Shown one piece after another: positions 31,675 through 41,500 of a DNA stretch of 64,000 nucleotides. Position numbers and translations under genes: made by a program. The stretch is from NCBI RefSeq assembly GCF_000145235.1, contig NC_014391.1, forward strand, positions 4,968,001 to 5,032,000. The letters are read 5' to 3'. The DNA comes from Micromonospora aurantiaca ATCC 27029 (GTDB lineage: Bacteria; Actinomycetota; Actinomycetes; Mycobacteriales; Micromonosporaceae). Numbering within the stretch: position 1 is the first letter of the stretch; the number at the start of each line of letters is the position of its first letter. The notes beneath the pieces are model-generated. The model saw only the letters and a program-made list of their open reading frames with translations. It did no database searches and was not told where the DNA came from.

Positions 31675-34353
31675 CTAGCGTGGTGCGACGCGGCAGCCGG
31701 GGTCGGGGCCGGTGTCGGCCACGCCGCAGTGGAACACCTCGACCGGGGCGGCGTCCACGTCGGGCACCTTCGCCACGGTGAGCAGCGCCAGCCGCTTCGC
31801 CACCGGTTCGCCTGAGTCCGGGGCGTACCGGATGAGGCCGCTGACCCCCGGGTAGCCGCCGGCGGCGTTCTGCCGCAGCACCTCGGCGTGCACCCCGACC
31901 GGGTTGACCGAGCGGGGCTCCCAGCGGCGGCCGGTGTCGGCGTGGCGCAGGCGGGCGGCGAGGCTCTCCAGCGCGCGTACCGTCATCATGGTGGCGTCGT
32001 AGGCCAGGCTGACCCGCTCGCCGACCGGCGGGCCGGTCCCGGCGCGGCATCGGGGCGGGTCGAGCAGGCCGTCCGCGCCGATCCAGGTGAGGAAACTGCC
32101 CCGGGCGTCGTCGCGCCCGGCCTGCGCGGACCGCAGCGACGCGCAGGTGGCCAGCGCGGCCTTCGACACGTACGTGACCGGCAGGTTGCCCGGCGCGCTG
32201 GCGCGCAGCCCCGGGTTGGCCATGTAGCGGTTCACCGAGTCGTCGGCGACCAGGTGCCGGGGCGGGTTCGCGCCGCACTCCTTGAGCGCGCGCATGAACC
32301 CGTCGAACTCCGACCAGCGGCCGGCGAAGAAGAGCATCCCCGGGTAGCCGCACTCCTGGGTGAGCCGCCGCCCGCTGCGCCACTCGTCGAGCCGGGTGAT
32401 CCGGTCGCCGAAGCGTTCCCGCAGGCCGTCGACGAGGGTGGCGACGTACAGGTCGTCGGTGAGCGAGCTGCCCTCGCCGGTGGTCCAGTAGACGTGCGCC
32501 TCCCCCACCCGCAGCACCTGCCGGGCGTACGCCTCGACCATCCGGGCCTGGTCCCGGTTCGGCGCCGACATGGCCAGGTAGAGGCTGGAGTTGGCGTCCA
32601 TCCGGTCGGCCGACAGCGTGGGGGCGAGCACCGGCAGGCCGACCCGGTTGAGTTCGCGCAGCGCCGCCGCCGTGCTGGTGCGGCTGTCCACCAGCCCGAC
32701 CACGCCGAGCACTGTGGGGTCGTCGCGGGCCAGCCCTTCCAGCATCCGCACCGCGTCGTCGGCGTGCCGCATCTGCCGCCCGGCGTTCGCCACCACGATG
32801 TGCAGCAGCGCCGCGTCGTCCGCCGCCGCCGACTCCTGGAGCAGGGCGTACTGGGCGGTGGCCATGCCCTCCAGTTCCTCCCGCTCGGAGACGTAGGACT
32901 CCTCGTCCGCGCGGGTCCGGTTGCCGGTGAGGCTGCCCAGGTAGACAAGCGTCAGGTAGGGGCGGCGGTGCTCGCTGCGCCGCCACACCTCCTCGGCGGC
33001 CCGGTTCTGGGCGAAGATGCGCCGCTGCACGGCGCGCAGCCGGTCCTGCCCGGGTTCGCTGTTGAAGACCTGCCCGGCGGTGTCGCTGTAGCCGACGCAC
33101 TCGCCGCCGACGAGCCGGACGGTGACCCGATCGGTGGGCCAGGGGCGGCAGTCAGGCGCCCACCGCCCGTGCGCCCACACGCCCAGCCCGGCGACGAGCG
33201 CCAGGGCCACCGCGGCGGGCAGGAACCGCCGCGCCCACCAGGGCGGGTCGGGTGCGACAAGGGCCGGCGGGACGCCTCCCACCGGCGCGTCGACGTCCCG
33301 GTCGTCCGCCTCCAGCAGCATCAGCCAGGCGCCGGAGCGACGCAGCCGGCGGTTCTCCGGCAGCGCCTCGGCCCACTCCTCGTACGCCTCCTCGGCCTCG
33401 GCCAGCGGCCGGGAAGCGGCCGGTTCCGGCGGCGGGTCGGCGGCGACCGCGACGACGAGCAGCGGGTCGTTGCGGCCGGTCTCGTTGCGCACCTCGTCGA
33501 CGAGCCGGACCAGCGTGTGCCCGACGTTGTCCGGCCGCGCGCCGTCGAGCACCAGCACCGGATAGGCGGTGCGGCGCCAGTCCCCGGGCCGCCAGAACCG
33601 CCGCCGGTACGCCAGGCGCAGGTCCTCCAGGAACGCGTGCAGCAGCAGCTTCTCCACCTGGGCCGGGTGTTCGCCGTCGCGCCAGCCGGCGGTGAGCCGC
33701 TCGGCGAAGCCGAGGAACGTCACCGACTGCCGGGGCGCCAGGTACTGCTGGCGCATGAACCAGCGGTACTGCCGTCCGACGAGCGGCACCCGGCCGGAGA
33801 CGGCGATCCGGAACACGACGCCGGGCACGGCCCGCCACAGCAGCCAGAGCAGCAGGTGCAGCGCGGCGCCGAGGCCGGAGTCGCCGCCGACCTGGGGGTC
33901 GTCACCGGTCCGCCGTCCCCGCCAGTCCCGCAGCCGGCGGACCAGCGCGGCCCGGCCGCTGTCGGCGGCGTCCAGGTCCACGGCGAGCGTCTGGTGCATC
34001 AGCCAGTCGGCCAGCGGGTAGTGCCGGAACCGCAGCCGGGGCGCGCCGAACGCCTCCACTGAGAGTTGCCGGTGCAGTTCGCGCAGCACGGCTGCGACGT
34101 CGTCGCCGGCCGGGCGGCCGGTCAGGTCCAGCACTACGTGCGGCACCCGGCGCCCGGCCCGGCGCGCCGCGAAACGCCGTAGCAGGGCCGCGACCGCGCC
34201 GTCCCCGGTGGGCCGGACCAGCCAGAGCAGCGGGAGCCGGCGGTCGCCGCGGCGTGGACGCCGCAGCAGCCGGGCCAGCAGGGTGAGCAGTTCCGGGCCA
34301 CCGGCCGGGAGTTGCTCGCGGACCGGCCGCGGCCGGGTCGCCGGTTCACGCAT
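31675..34353 (-). CDS. Membrane-anchored fusion of degenerate NTPase-like region and type-1 ligand-binding domain
   Basis: 892 residues from ATG 34353 (GGAGGT 5 nt upstream). Residues 1-370 are cytoplasmic. PLLWLVRPTGDGAVAALLRRF at about 41-61 sits where STAND-type ATPases have a P-loop, but the Lys is missing. YPVLVLDG near 264 resembles Walker B. A single membrane helix lies at about 375-395. The remaining 490 residues form a type-1 periplasmic binding fold of the receptor/LivK kind, with VGLVDSRTSTAAALRELNRVGLPVL and later an EFDGFMRALKECGANPP segment. Export of the binding domain would follow the single helix. No kinase or cyclase module is present. Probably a sensor or ligand-gated scaffold. 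Confidence 0.8.
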   Translation of the reverse strand: MREPATRPRPVREQLPAGGPELLTLLARLLRRPRRGDRRLPLLWLVRPTGDGAVAALLRRFAARRAGRRVPHVVLDLTGRPAGDDVAAVLRELHRQLSVEAFGAPRLRFRHYPLADWLMHQTLAVDLDAADSGRAALVRRLRDWRGRRTGDDPQVGGDSGLGAALHLLLWLLWRAVPGVVFRIAVSGRVPLVGRQYRWFMRQQYLAPRQSVTFLGFAERLTAGWRDGEHPAQVEKLLLHAFLEDLRLAYRRRFWRPGDWRRTAYPVLVLDGARPDNVGHTLVRLVDEVRNETGRNDPLLVVAVAADPPPEPAASRPLAEAEEAYEEWAEALPENRRLRRSGAWLMLLEADDRDVDAPVGGVPPALVAPDPPWWARRFLPAAVALALVAGLGVWAHGRWAPDCRPWPTDRVTVRLVGGECVGYSDTAGQVFNSEPGQDRLRAVQRRIFAQNRAAEEVWRRSEHRRPYLTLVYLGSLTGNRTRADEESYVSEREELEGMATAQYALLQESAAADDAALLHIVVANAGRQMRHADDAVRMLEGLARDDPTVLGVVGLVDSRTSTAAALRELNRVGLPVLAPTLSADRMDANSSLYLAMSAPNRDQARMVEAYARQVLRVGEAHVYWTTGEGSSLTDDLYVATLVDGLRERFGDRITRLDEWRSGRRLTQECGYPGMLFFAGRWSEFDGFMRALKECGANPPRHLVADDSVNRYMANPGLRASAPGNLPVTYVSKAALATCASLRSAQAGRDDARGSFLTWIGADGLLDPPRCRAGTGPPVGERVSLAYDATMMTVRALESLAARLRHADTGRRWEPRSVNPVGVHAEVLRQNAAGGYPGVSGLIRYAPDSGEPVAKRLALLTVAKVPDVDAAPVEVFHCGVADTGPDPGCRVAPR

Positions 34354-34418
34354 GGTCACCTCCGGGTCGCATGCGGTGTCGCACCATTGTCGACGTTCGA
34401 TGCAACCCGGCACGGCGG

Positions 34419-34452
34419 GGCCCCGCTCGACGGACGGGTGTCGAGCGGGGCC
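34419..34452 (-). terminator. Terminator hairpin after the SGNH hydrolase gene
   Basis: A perfect 13-bp stem (34419-34431 and 34440-34452) with an 8-nt loop lies 15 nt beyond the SGNH hydrolase stop, between it and the next leftward gene. There is no T tract. Confidence 0.65.
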
Positions 34453-34466
34453 TCCTCGCGTGCGGA

Positions 34467-35252
34467 TCAGCCGATGGCGGCGGTCAGCGCGGCCAGGTAG
34501 CCGTAGCGGTAGCCGTTCGCGTTCGGGTGGTACGCCTCGATGACGCCGCTGACGTCGCGGATCCACGGCTCGGCGGCGCACACGCCGTGCCCGGCGAAGA
34601 ACGGCCGCGCGTCGACGAAGGTTCCCCCGGCCGCGGCCGCCCGGCCGGAGATGACGCCGTTGAGCGTGTCGGCGGCCTGGTTGAGGATGGTGCGCTTGTA
34701 GCTGCTCATGGCGAGCAGTCCACAGGAGCCGGTCTCGAACAGCCGCGGGTAGCCGAGCACCACCAGCCGGGCGTTCGGGGCCCGGTTGCGGATCGCGGTG
34801 TACGTGGCGTCGAGCCGGGCGGGCAGCGTGGCGGTGGCGAACGCCTTCGACTCGTTCACCGCGCTCTCGCAACTGGACGTGCTGCCGAAGCGGCAACTGG
34901 TCATCACGTCGGCGAAGCCCGCGTCGTTGCCGCCGATGGTGATGGTGACCAGCGTGGTGCTGCTGCTGAGCTGGCCGACCTGGTTGGCCAGCACGTCGGC
35001 GGTGACCGCGCCTCCGCAGGCCGGGAACTTGAAGCTGGTGACCGAATGGGCGGCCGCCCAGAGCGGGGCGTACGACTTCTGGCTGCGCAGGCAGGTGGAC
35101 AGGTCGTACGGGCCGGCGCCGACCCCGGAGGAGTAGGAGTCGCCGAGGGCGACGTAGTTGACGGTGGCCGCCCGGGCGGCGCCGGGCAGGAGCACGGCGC
35201 CGAGTACGGCCGCCAGGAGGGCGGCAAACACGGTACGGACGCGACGGGGCAT
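34467..35252 (-). CDS. Secreted SGNH/GDSL hydrolase (esterase/lipase)
   Basis: A 261-residue exported esterase. The signal peptide ends near residue 28 (GAARA). The SGNH blocks are all visible: the nucleophile Ser in ALGDSYSSGVG, the block II Gly region CGGAV, the GGND box TIGGNDAGF, and Asp/His in the final block AYHPNANGY. Six or more Cys residues suggest three disulfides. The layout closely resembles the Streptomyces extracellular SGNH lipases. It diverges from the M1 peptidase gene. Confidence 0.92.
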   Translation of the reverse strand: MPRRVRTVFAALLAAVLGAVLLPGAARAATVNYVALGDSYSSGVGAGPYDLSTCLRSQKSYAPLWAAAHSVTSFKFPACGGAVTADVLANQVGQLSSSTTLVTITIGGNDAGFADVMTSCRFGSTSSCESAVNESKAFATATLPARLDATYTAIRNRAPNARLVVLGYPRLFETGSCGLLAMSSYKRTILNQAADTLNGVISGRAAAAGGTFVDARPFFAGHGVCAAEPWIRDVSGVIEAYHPNANGYRYGYLAALTAAIG

Positions 35253-35449
35253 GGCAGAGCCTCCACGGGGCAGGGGTGGTGGAGCCCGTTGACCGCGCGC
35301 GTGGCCGAGGGATCGGTGCTGTTACTGGTCGGTAATGCTATCGAAACATTCGTCGAAATTGAATAGCCCCGATCGGCCGGACAGGACAGATACGTTCACA
35401 TGTGTCGATTAGTTTGACGGTGACGACACCCGACGGAGGGAGTCCCACC

Positions 35450-36985
35450 GTGCGACGCGCACTCACGGCGGCCATCGCCGCCCTGACCCTCACCGCAGCC
35501 GGCACCACAGTGACCGGTGCCCCCGGCCAGGCCGCCCCCACCGGCTGGGGCCGGCCGCAACCCGCGGCGGCCACCCCGACGCCGGGCAGTCCCGGGCTGG
35601 GCGACAGCTACTTCCCCGACTACGGCAACGGCGGCTACGACGTCGGCCACTACGACATACGGCTGCGCTACGAGCCGGCCACCGACCGGCTCAGCGGCAC
35701 CACCACGATCCTCGCCACCGCCACGAAGGACCTGTCCCGGTTCAACCTGGACTTCGCCCTCGACGTCGAGTCGGTGCGGGTGAACGGGTGGGCCGCCGGG
35801 TTCGCCCGGGCCGGCGACCACGAGCTGGTCGTCACCCCGGCCCGGCCGCTGGCGAAGGGCCAGCAGCTCACCGTCGTGGTGAGGTACGCCGGCGTGCCGT
35901 CGCAGACCACCGTCTACGGCTACACGGCGTGGACGCGTACCGCCGACGGGGCGCTCGCCGTCAACGAGCCTGAGTCGGCCTGGTGGTGGTACCCGAGCAA
36001 CGACCACCCGAAGGACAAGGCCACCTGGGACGTCTCGGTGTCGGTGCCGACCGGCGTCGAGGTGATCAGCAACGGCGTGCAGCCGCGCGACCCGCTGCCC
36101 GAGGCCGGCAACCGCACCCGGTGGAGCTGGCGCAGCGTCAAGCCCGGCGCCACGTACCAGGCGTTCCTGGCCATCGGGCAGTACGACATCGTCACCGACA
36201 CCGCGCCGAACGGGCAGCCGGTGGTCAACGCGTACAGCACCACGCTGGGCGAGCGCCTGCCCGCCGCGCGGGCCAGCATCGAACGCACCGCCGAGATCGT
36301 CGACTGGGAGAGCGGGCTGTTCGGCCCGTACCCGTTCGAGGCGCAGGGCGGCGTGGCCGGGCCGGTCGACGGCATCGGGTTCGCCCTGGAGACGCAGACC
36401 CGCCCGGTCTACGGCCCCGGCTTCTGGCGGCGCGGCGCCAACACGTACGTGGTGGTGCACGAGAACGCCCACCAGTGGTTCGGCGACTCGGTGTCGGTGG
36501 CGGACTGGCGGCACATCTGGCTCAACGAGGGCTTCGCCTCGTACGCCGAGTGGCTCTGGTCGGAGGAGCAGGGCGAGGGCACCGCGCAGGAGCTGTTCGA
36601 CTTCACCTACGACAGCTACCCGGCCGACTCCGAGTTCTGGCAGGTGCGCCCCGGCGACCCGGGGCCGAGCGGGATCTTCGACGCCGCCGTCTACGACCGG
36701 GGGGCGATGGCGCTGCACCAGATCCGGCTCGCCGTGGGCGACGCCGCGTTCTTCCGCATCCTGCGCACCTGGACCGCCAAGCGGCAGTACGGCAACGGCA
36801 CCGTCGCGCAGTTCCAGGCGCTCGCCGAGCGGATCTCCGGACGGGATCTCGACGCGGTGTTCACCACCTGGCTGTTCACGCCCGGCCGGCCCGACGTGGC
36901 GACCGCCGCGCGGACGACAGCCGCACCGGCGCAGCCGGCCTCGTGGGCGAAGATCCGGGCCGCGCACGACCTGCTCGGCCGCTGA
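35450..36985 (+). CDS. Secreted M1 family zinc metallopeptidase
   Basis: A 511-residue exported aminopeptidase-like enzyme. Start set at GTG 35450, 7 nt behind GGAGGGAG; an ATG-less extension to 35402 was dropped. The signal peptide ends near residue 29. The beta-sandwich amino-terminal domain has HYDIRLRYEPATDRLSG. The zinc site HENAHQW with the downstream Glu in NEGFASYAEW is intact. The usual GAMEN exopeptidase motif is replaced by a variant near GFALETQTRP. The protein lacks the long carboxy-terminal domain of PepN, as in the short actinobacterial M1 enzymes. Confidence 0.92.
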   Translation: MRRALTAAIAALTLTAAGTTVTGAPGQAAPTGWGRPQPAAATPTPGSPGLGDSYFPDYGNGGYDVGHYDIRLRYEPATDRLSGTTTILATATKDLSRFNLDFALDVESVRVNGWAAGFARAGDHELVVTPARPLAKGQQLTVVVRYAGVPSQTTVYGYTAWTRTADGALAVNEPESAWWWYPSNDHPKDKATWDVSVSVPTGVEVISNGVQPRDPLPEAGNRTRWSWRSVKPGATYQAFLAIGQYDIVTDTAPNGQPVVNAYSTTLGERLPAARASIERTAEIVDWESGLFGPYPFEAQGGVAGPVDGIGFALETQTRPVYGPGFWRRGANTYVVVHENAHQWFGDSVSVADWRHIWLNEGFASYAEWLWSEEQGEGTAQELFDFTYDSYPADSEFWQVRPGDPGPSGIFDAAVYDRGAMALHQIRLAVGDAAFFRILRTWTAKRQYGNGTVAQFQALAERISGRDLDAVFTTWLFTPGRPDVATAARTTAAPAQPASWAKIRAAHDLLGR

Positions 36986-37042
36986 CATCCGCCGCCGCGC
37001 GGCGCGTCGTCCGCGGACAGCGCGCCGCGCGGCGGCGGATGT
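36985..37042 (+). terminator. Long terminator hairpin after the M1 peptidase gene
   Basis: A perfect 22-bp stem (36985-37006 and 37021-37042) with a 14-nt loop starts at the last base of the stop codon. It is one of the longest perfect stems in the window. Confidence 0.7.
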
Positions 37043-37045
37043 TAA

Positions 37046-37089
37046 GAAGGGCCCCCTCCTCTACCTGAGGCGTTAAGAGGGGGCCCTTC
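37046..37089 (-). terminator. Terminator-like repeat hairpin after gltD
   Basis: A perfect 13-bp stem (37046-37058 and 37077-37089), arms gaagggccccctc and its complement, with an 18-nt loop containing acctgaggcgttaa. It sits 4 nt beyond the gltD stop and is followed on the minus strand by TTAAC. From memory similar aagggcccc / gaggcgttaa hairpins recur in Micromonospora genomes; not checked. Confidence 0.6.
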
Positions 37090-37092
37090 CTT

Positions 37093-38598
37093 TCACCTGG
37101 CGGCGAGCGGCTGGCGGGCCGGGTCGACAGGGGCGGGCAGCTCGCCCACCCCACCCAGGTACGCGTGGATCGCCGCCGCCGCGGCGCGTCCCTCGGCGAT
37201 CGCCCAGACGATCAGCGAGGCGCCCCGGTGCATGTCACCGGCGACGAAGACACCGTCGGCGGCCTGCCAGTCGGGGCCGGAGTCGATCGCGCCCCGGCGG
37301 TTGCGGGTCACCCCGAACTGGGCCAGCAGCGGCTGCTGCTCGGTGCCCTCGAAGCCGATGGCGAGCAGCACCAGGTCGGCCGGGATCTCCCGCTCGGAGC
37401 CGGGCTGCGGGGTGACGATGCGGCGACCGTCCACCTTCTCCACGGTCACCTCGGCGATCCGGACCGCGCGGACCCGGCCGGTGCCGTCGTCCACGAACTC
37501 CTGCACCGCGACGGCGAAGACCCGCTCGCCGCCCTCCTCGTGCGCCGGGTAGTTGCGCAGCACCCACGGCCAGGTCGGCCACGGGTCGCGCTCCGCGTCC
37601 CGCTCCGACGGCGGCTCCGGGTAGAGGTCGAGCTGGTGGACGCCGGCCGCGCCCTGCCGGTGCGCCACACCGAGGCAGTCGGCGGCGGTGTCGCCACCAC
37701 CGATGATCACCACGTGCTTGCCGGCGGCGTCGATCGGCGTACCGTCGGGCAACGTGGCGAGGGCGGGCCGCCCGTCCCCGGCGGCGGCCACCACCCGGTT
37801 CGCGGCGACCAGGTGCGCCATCGCCTGGTGCACGCCGCGCAGCTCCCGGCCGGGCGTCTCCGGGGTGTCCCGGCCCTGCAACGCGCCGCAGGCCAGCAGC
37901 ACCGCGTCGTGCTCGGCGCGCAACTGCTCGGCGGTCACGTCGACGCCGACGTCGACGCCGGTCCGGAAGCGCACACCCTCGGCGGTGAGCTGGGCCAGCC
38001 GCTTGTCGATGTGCTGCTTCTCCAGCTTGAAGTCGGGGATGCCGTAGCGGAGCAGGCCGCCGATCGCGTCGTCGCGCTCGTACACGGTGACCGTGTGACC
38101 GGCGCGGGCGAGCTGCTGCGCGGCGGCCAGCCCGGCCGGGCCGGAGCCGACCACCGCCACCGACCGCCCGGTCGGGGTGGACGCGGGCCGGGGCCGCAGA
38201 CCGTCGCGGGCCACCGCCGCGTCGGCGATCTCCACCTCGACCTGCTTGATGGTGACCGGCTGCTGGCCGCCGAGGCCGAGCACGCAGGCCGCCTCGCACG
38301 GCGCCGGGCAGAGCCGGCCGGTGAACTCGGGGAAGTTGTTCGTGGCGTGCAGCGACTCCACCGCGGCGTCCCAGTTGCCGGTGCGGACCAGGTCGTTCCA
38401 GTCCGGGATGCGGTTGCCCAGCGGGCAACCGTCGTGGCAGAACGGGATGCCGCAGTCCATGCACCGGGTGGCCTGCTCGCGGATCAGCTCCTCACCGGCC
38501 GGCGGGTAGACCTCCCGCCAGTCGGAGATGCGCACCGGCACCGGACGGCGGGCCGGCAGCCGCCGGTCGTAGCGCAGGAAACCGTTCGGGTCAGGCAC
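37093..38598 (-). CDS. gltD: Glutamate synthase (NADPH) small subunit
   Basis: A 501-residue FAD/Fe-S subunit that passes electrons from NADPH to GltB. The amino-terminal Cys clusters CMDCGIPFCHDGCPLGN and CPAPCEAAC bind 4Fe-4S centres. The FAD Rossmann motif is VAVVGSGPAGLAAAQQLARAG, shown here around residues 145-165. The NADPH motif is HVVIIGGGDTAADCLG, and the late FAD contact is GVFVAGDMHRGASLIVWAIAEGR around residue 450. It overlaps the gltB stop by 8 nt, so expression is coupled and the two chains should assemble in equal amounts. Confidence 0.96.
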   Translation of the reverse strand: MPDPNGFLRYDRRLPARRPVPVRISDWREVYPPAGEELIREQATRCMDCGIPFCHDGCPLGNRIPDWNDLVRTGNWDAAVESLHATNNFPEFTGRLCPAPCEAACVLGLGGQQPVTIKQVEVEIADAAVARDGLRPRPASTPTGRSVAVVGSGPAGLAAAQQLARAGHTVTVYERDDAIGGLLRYGIPDFKLEKQHIDKRLAQLTAEGVRFRTGVDVGVDVTAEQLRAEHDAVLLACGALQGRDTPETPGRELRGVHQAMAHLVAANRVVAAAGDGRPALATLPDGTPIDAAGKHVVIIGGGDTAADCLGVAHRQGAAGVHQLDLYPEPPSERDAERDPWPTWPWVLRNYPAHEEGGERVFAVAVQEFVDDGTGRVRAVRIAEVTVEKVDGRRIVTPQPGSEREIPADLVLLAIGFEGTEQQPLLAQFGVTRNRRGAIDSGPDWQAADGVFVAGDMHRGASLIVWAIAEGRAAAAAIHAYLGGVGELPAPVDPARQPLAAR

Positions 38599-41500
38599 GA
38601 GCCACCTCCTGGGCGACCACCCGGGGCGCGGGCGGTACCGGCGCGGCCGACGGCACGCTGAGCGCGCTCATCACCGCGTCGTCGACGTCTCGGCCGGCGG
38701 CTTCGGCGGCCCGCATGATCTCCATGACCCGGCGGTAGTCCCGGGGCACCACCGCGGTGAACTCCTCCACCGCCTGCGGCCAGCGCTTGAGCAGGTCCTC
38801 GGCGACGGCCGAGTCCGTCTCGGCGAAGTGCCGCTGGACCAGCTCGTGCAGCCGGTCGCGTTCCTCGTCGCGCAGCGGCGACAGGTCGACCAGCTCGGCG
38901 TTCACCAGCCGCTGGTCGAGCCGGTGCACGAACGCGGTGCCACCGGACATGCCGGCGGCGAAGTTGCGCCCGGTCGGCCCGAGCACCACGACGGTGCCGC
39001 CGGTCATGTACTCGCAGCCGTGGTCGCCGAGGCCCTCGACCACCGCGACCGCGCCGGAGTTGCGCACCGCGAACCGCTCCCCCACCCGGCCGCGCAGGTA
39101 CACCTCGCCGCCGGTGGCGCCGTACAGGATGGTGTTGCCGGCGATGATCTGGTCCTCGGCACGGCGGCCCGGCGTGGCGTCCACGCCGACGAACGGCGCG
39201 TCGGCGTCCGGCCGGACCACGATCCGGCCGCCGGACAGTCCCTTGCCGACGTAGTCGTTGGCGTCGCCGTACAGGCGCAGCGTGACCCCGCGCGGCAGGA
39301 ACGCGCCGAACGACTGGCCGGCGGTGCCGCGCAGCCGGAACTCGATCGTGTCGTCGGGCAGCCCGTCGCCGCCGAAGCGGCGGGTCACCTCGCCGCCGAG
39401 CATCGCGCCGACGCTGCGGTGCTCGTTGCGGACCTCGACCTCGACCCGCACCGGGGTACTGTCGCGCAGCGCCGGCCCGGCCAGCTCGATGAGCCGGTTG
39501 TCCAGCGCCGCGTCGAGGCCGTGGTCCTGGGCGCGTACGCCCCGGCGGGCCGCGCCCTCGGGCAGCTCCGGCAGGTGCAGCACGCGGCTCAGGTCGAGCC
39601 CGTGGCCCTTCCAGTGGTCGATCGCACCGGCCACGTCGAGCAGCTCGGTGTGGCCGATCGCCTCGTCGATGCTGCGGAAGCCCAGCTCGGCCAGGTAGCC
39701 GCGGACCTCCTCGGCGAGGAACAGGAAGAAGTTCTCCACGAACTCCGGCTTGCCGGTGAAGCGCTCACGCAGCACCGGGTTCTGGGTGGCGATGCCGACC
39801 GGACAGGTGTCCAGGTGGCACACCCGCATCATCACGCAGCCCTCGACGATCAGCGGCGCGGTGGCGAAGCCGAACTCCTCGGCGCCGAGCAGCGCCGCGA
39901 TGAGCACGTCCCGGCCGGTCTTGAGCTGGCCGTCGACCTGCACCGTCACCCGGTCGCGCAGCTTGTTGAGCAGCAGCGTCTGCTGCGCCTCGGCCAGGCC
40001 CAGCTCCCACGGGGTGCCGGCGTGCTTGAGCGAGTTGAGCGGGGACGCGCCGGTGCCGCCGTCGTGCCCGGAGATCAGGATGACGTCGGCCTTGAGCTTG
40101 GCCACGCCCGCCGCGACGGTGCCCACGCCCACCTCGCTGACCAGCTTGACGTGCACCCGGGCGGCCGGGTTGACGCACTTCAGGTCGTGGACGAGCTGGG
40201 CCAGGTCCTCGATGGAGTAGATGTCGTGGTGCGGCGGCGGGGAGATCAGGCCGACGCCGGGGGTGGCGTGCCGGGTCCGGGCGATCCACGGCCAGACCTT
40301 GTTGCCTGGTAGCTGCCCGCCCTCGCCGGGCTTGGCGCCCTGCGCCATCTTGATCTGGAGGTCGTCGGCATTGACGAGGTATTCGCTGGTCACGCCGAAC
40401 CGGCCGCTGGCGATCTGCTTGACCGCGGAGCGCCGCGCCGGGTCGTGCAGCCGCTCGACGTCCTCGCCGCCCTCGCCGGTGTTGGACTTGCCGCCGAGCC
40501 GGTTCATCGCGATGGCGAGCGTCTCGTGCGCCTCCGCCGAGATCGACCCGTACGACATGGCGCCGGTGGCGAAGCGCTTGACGATCTCGGTGGCCGGCTC
40601 GACCTCGTCCAGCGGCACCGCCGGGCGGACGCCGGTGCGCAGCGTGAACAGCCCGCGCAGCGAGCCCGCCTGCGCGGCCAGCTCGTCGACCTTGGCGGTG
40701 TACTGCCGGAACACGTCGTACTGGCGGCTGCGGGTGGCGTGCTGGAGCAGGAAGACCGTCTCCGGGTTGAACAGGTGCAGCTCGCCCTCGCGGCGCCACT
40801 GGTACTCGCCGCCGACCTCCAGCCGGTCGGTGGCCTGCGCGCCCGGCGCCGGCCAGGCCCGCGCGTGCCGGGCCGCCACCTCGGCGTGGATCTCGTTCAG
40901 GCCGATGCCGCCGATGGTGCTCGGGGTGCCCCGGAAGTACCTGTGGACCAGGCGGGTGTCCAGGCCGACCGCCTCGAAGACCTGCGCGCCGCAGTACGAC
41001 GACACGGTCGAGATGCCCATCTTGGACATGATCTTCAGGACGCCCTTGCCGAGCGCCTTGACGTAGTTGCGGACGGCCTTGACCCGGTCCACGCCGGCCA
41101 GCACGCCGGTGGAGATCATGTCCTCCACCGACTCGAAGGCCAGGTACGGGTTGACCGCCGCCGCGCCGTACCCGATCAGCACCGCCGCGTGGTGCACCTC
41201 GCGGCAGTCGCCGGACTCGACGATCAGCGCCACCTGGGTACGGGTCTGCTCGCGGACCAGGTGCTGGTGCACCGCGGCGGTGAGCAGCAGCGACGGGATC
41301 GGCGCCAGGTCGGCGTTGGAGTCCCGGTCGGAGAGCACCAGGATGCGGACGCCGTCCTCGATCGCCTCGGACACGTGCCGGCAGATCTCGGTCAGCCGCG
41401 CCTTGATGCCGGCGCCGCCGTCGCGCAGGCGGTAGAGCCCGGAGACCCGGACCGCCTTGAAGCCGGGCAGGTCGCCGTCCTCGTCGATGGACAGGATCTT

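Noticed and set aside
34354..34896. Extension of the NTPase/ligand-binding fusion protein to 34896
   Set aside because: It runs through a terminator and the SGNH hydrolase gene in another frame; a good ribosome site exists at 34353.
37007..37020. Possible small regulatory RNA between the M1 peptidase and gltD genes
   Set aside because: The two hairpins are explained as back-to-back terminators and no promoter was seen between them.
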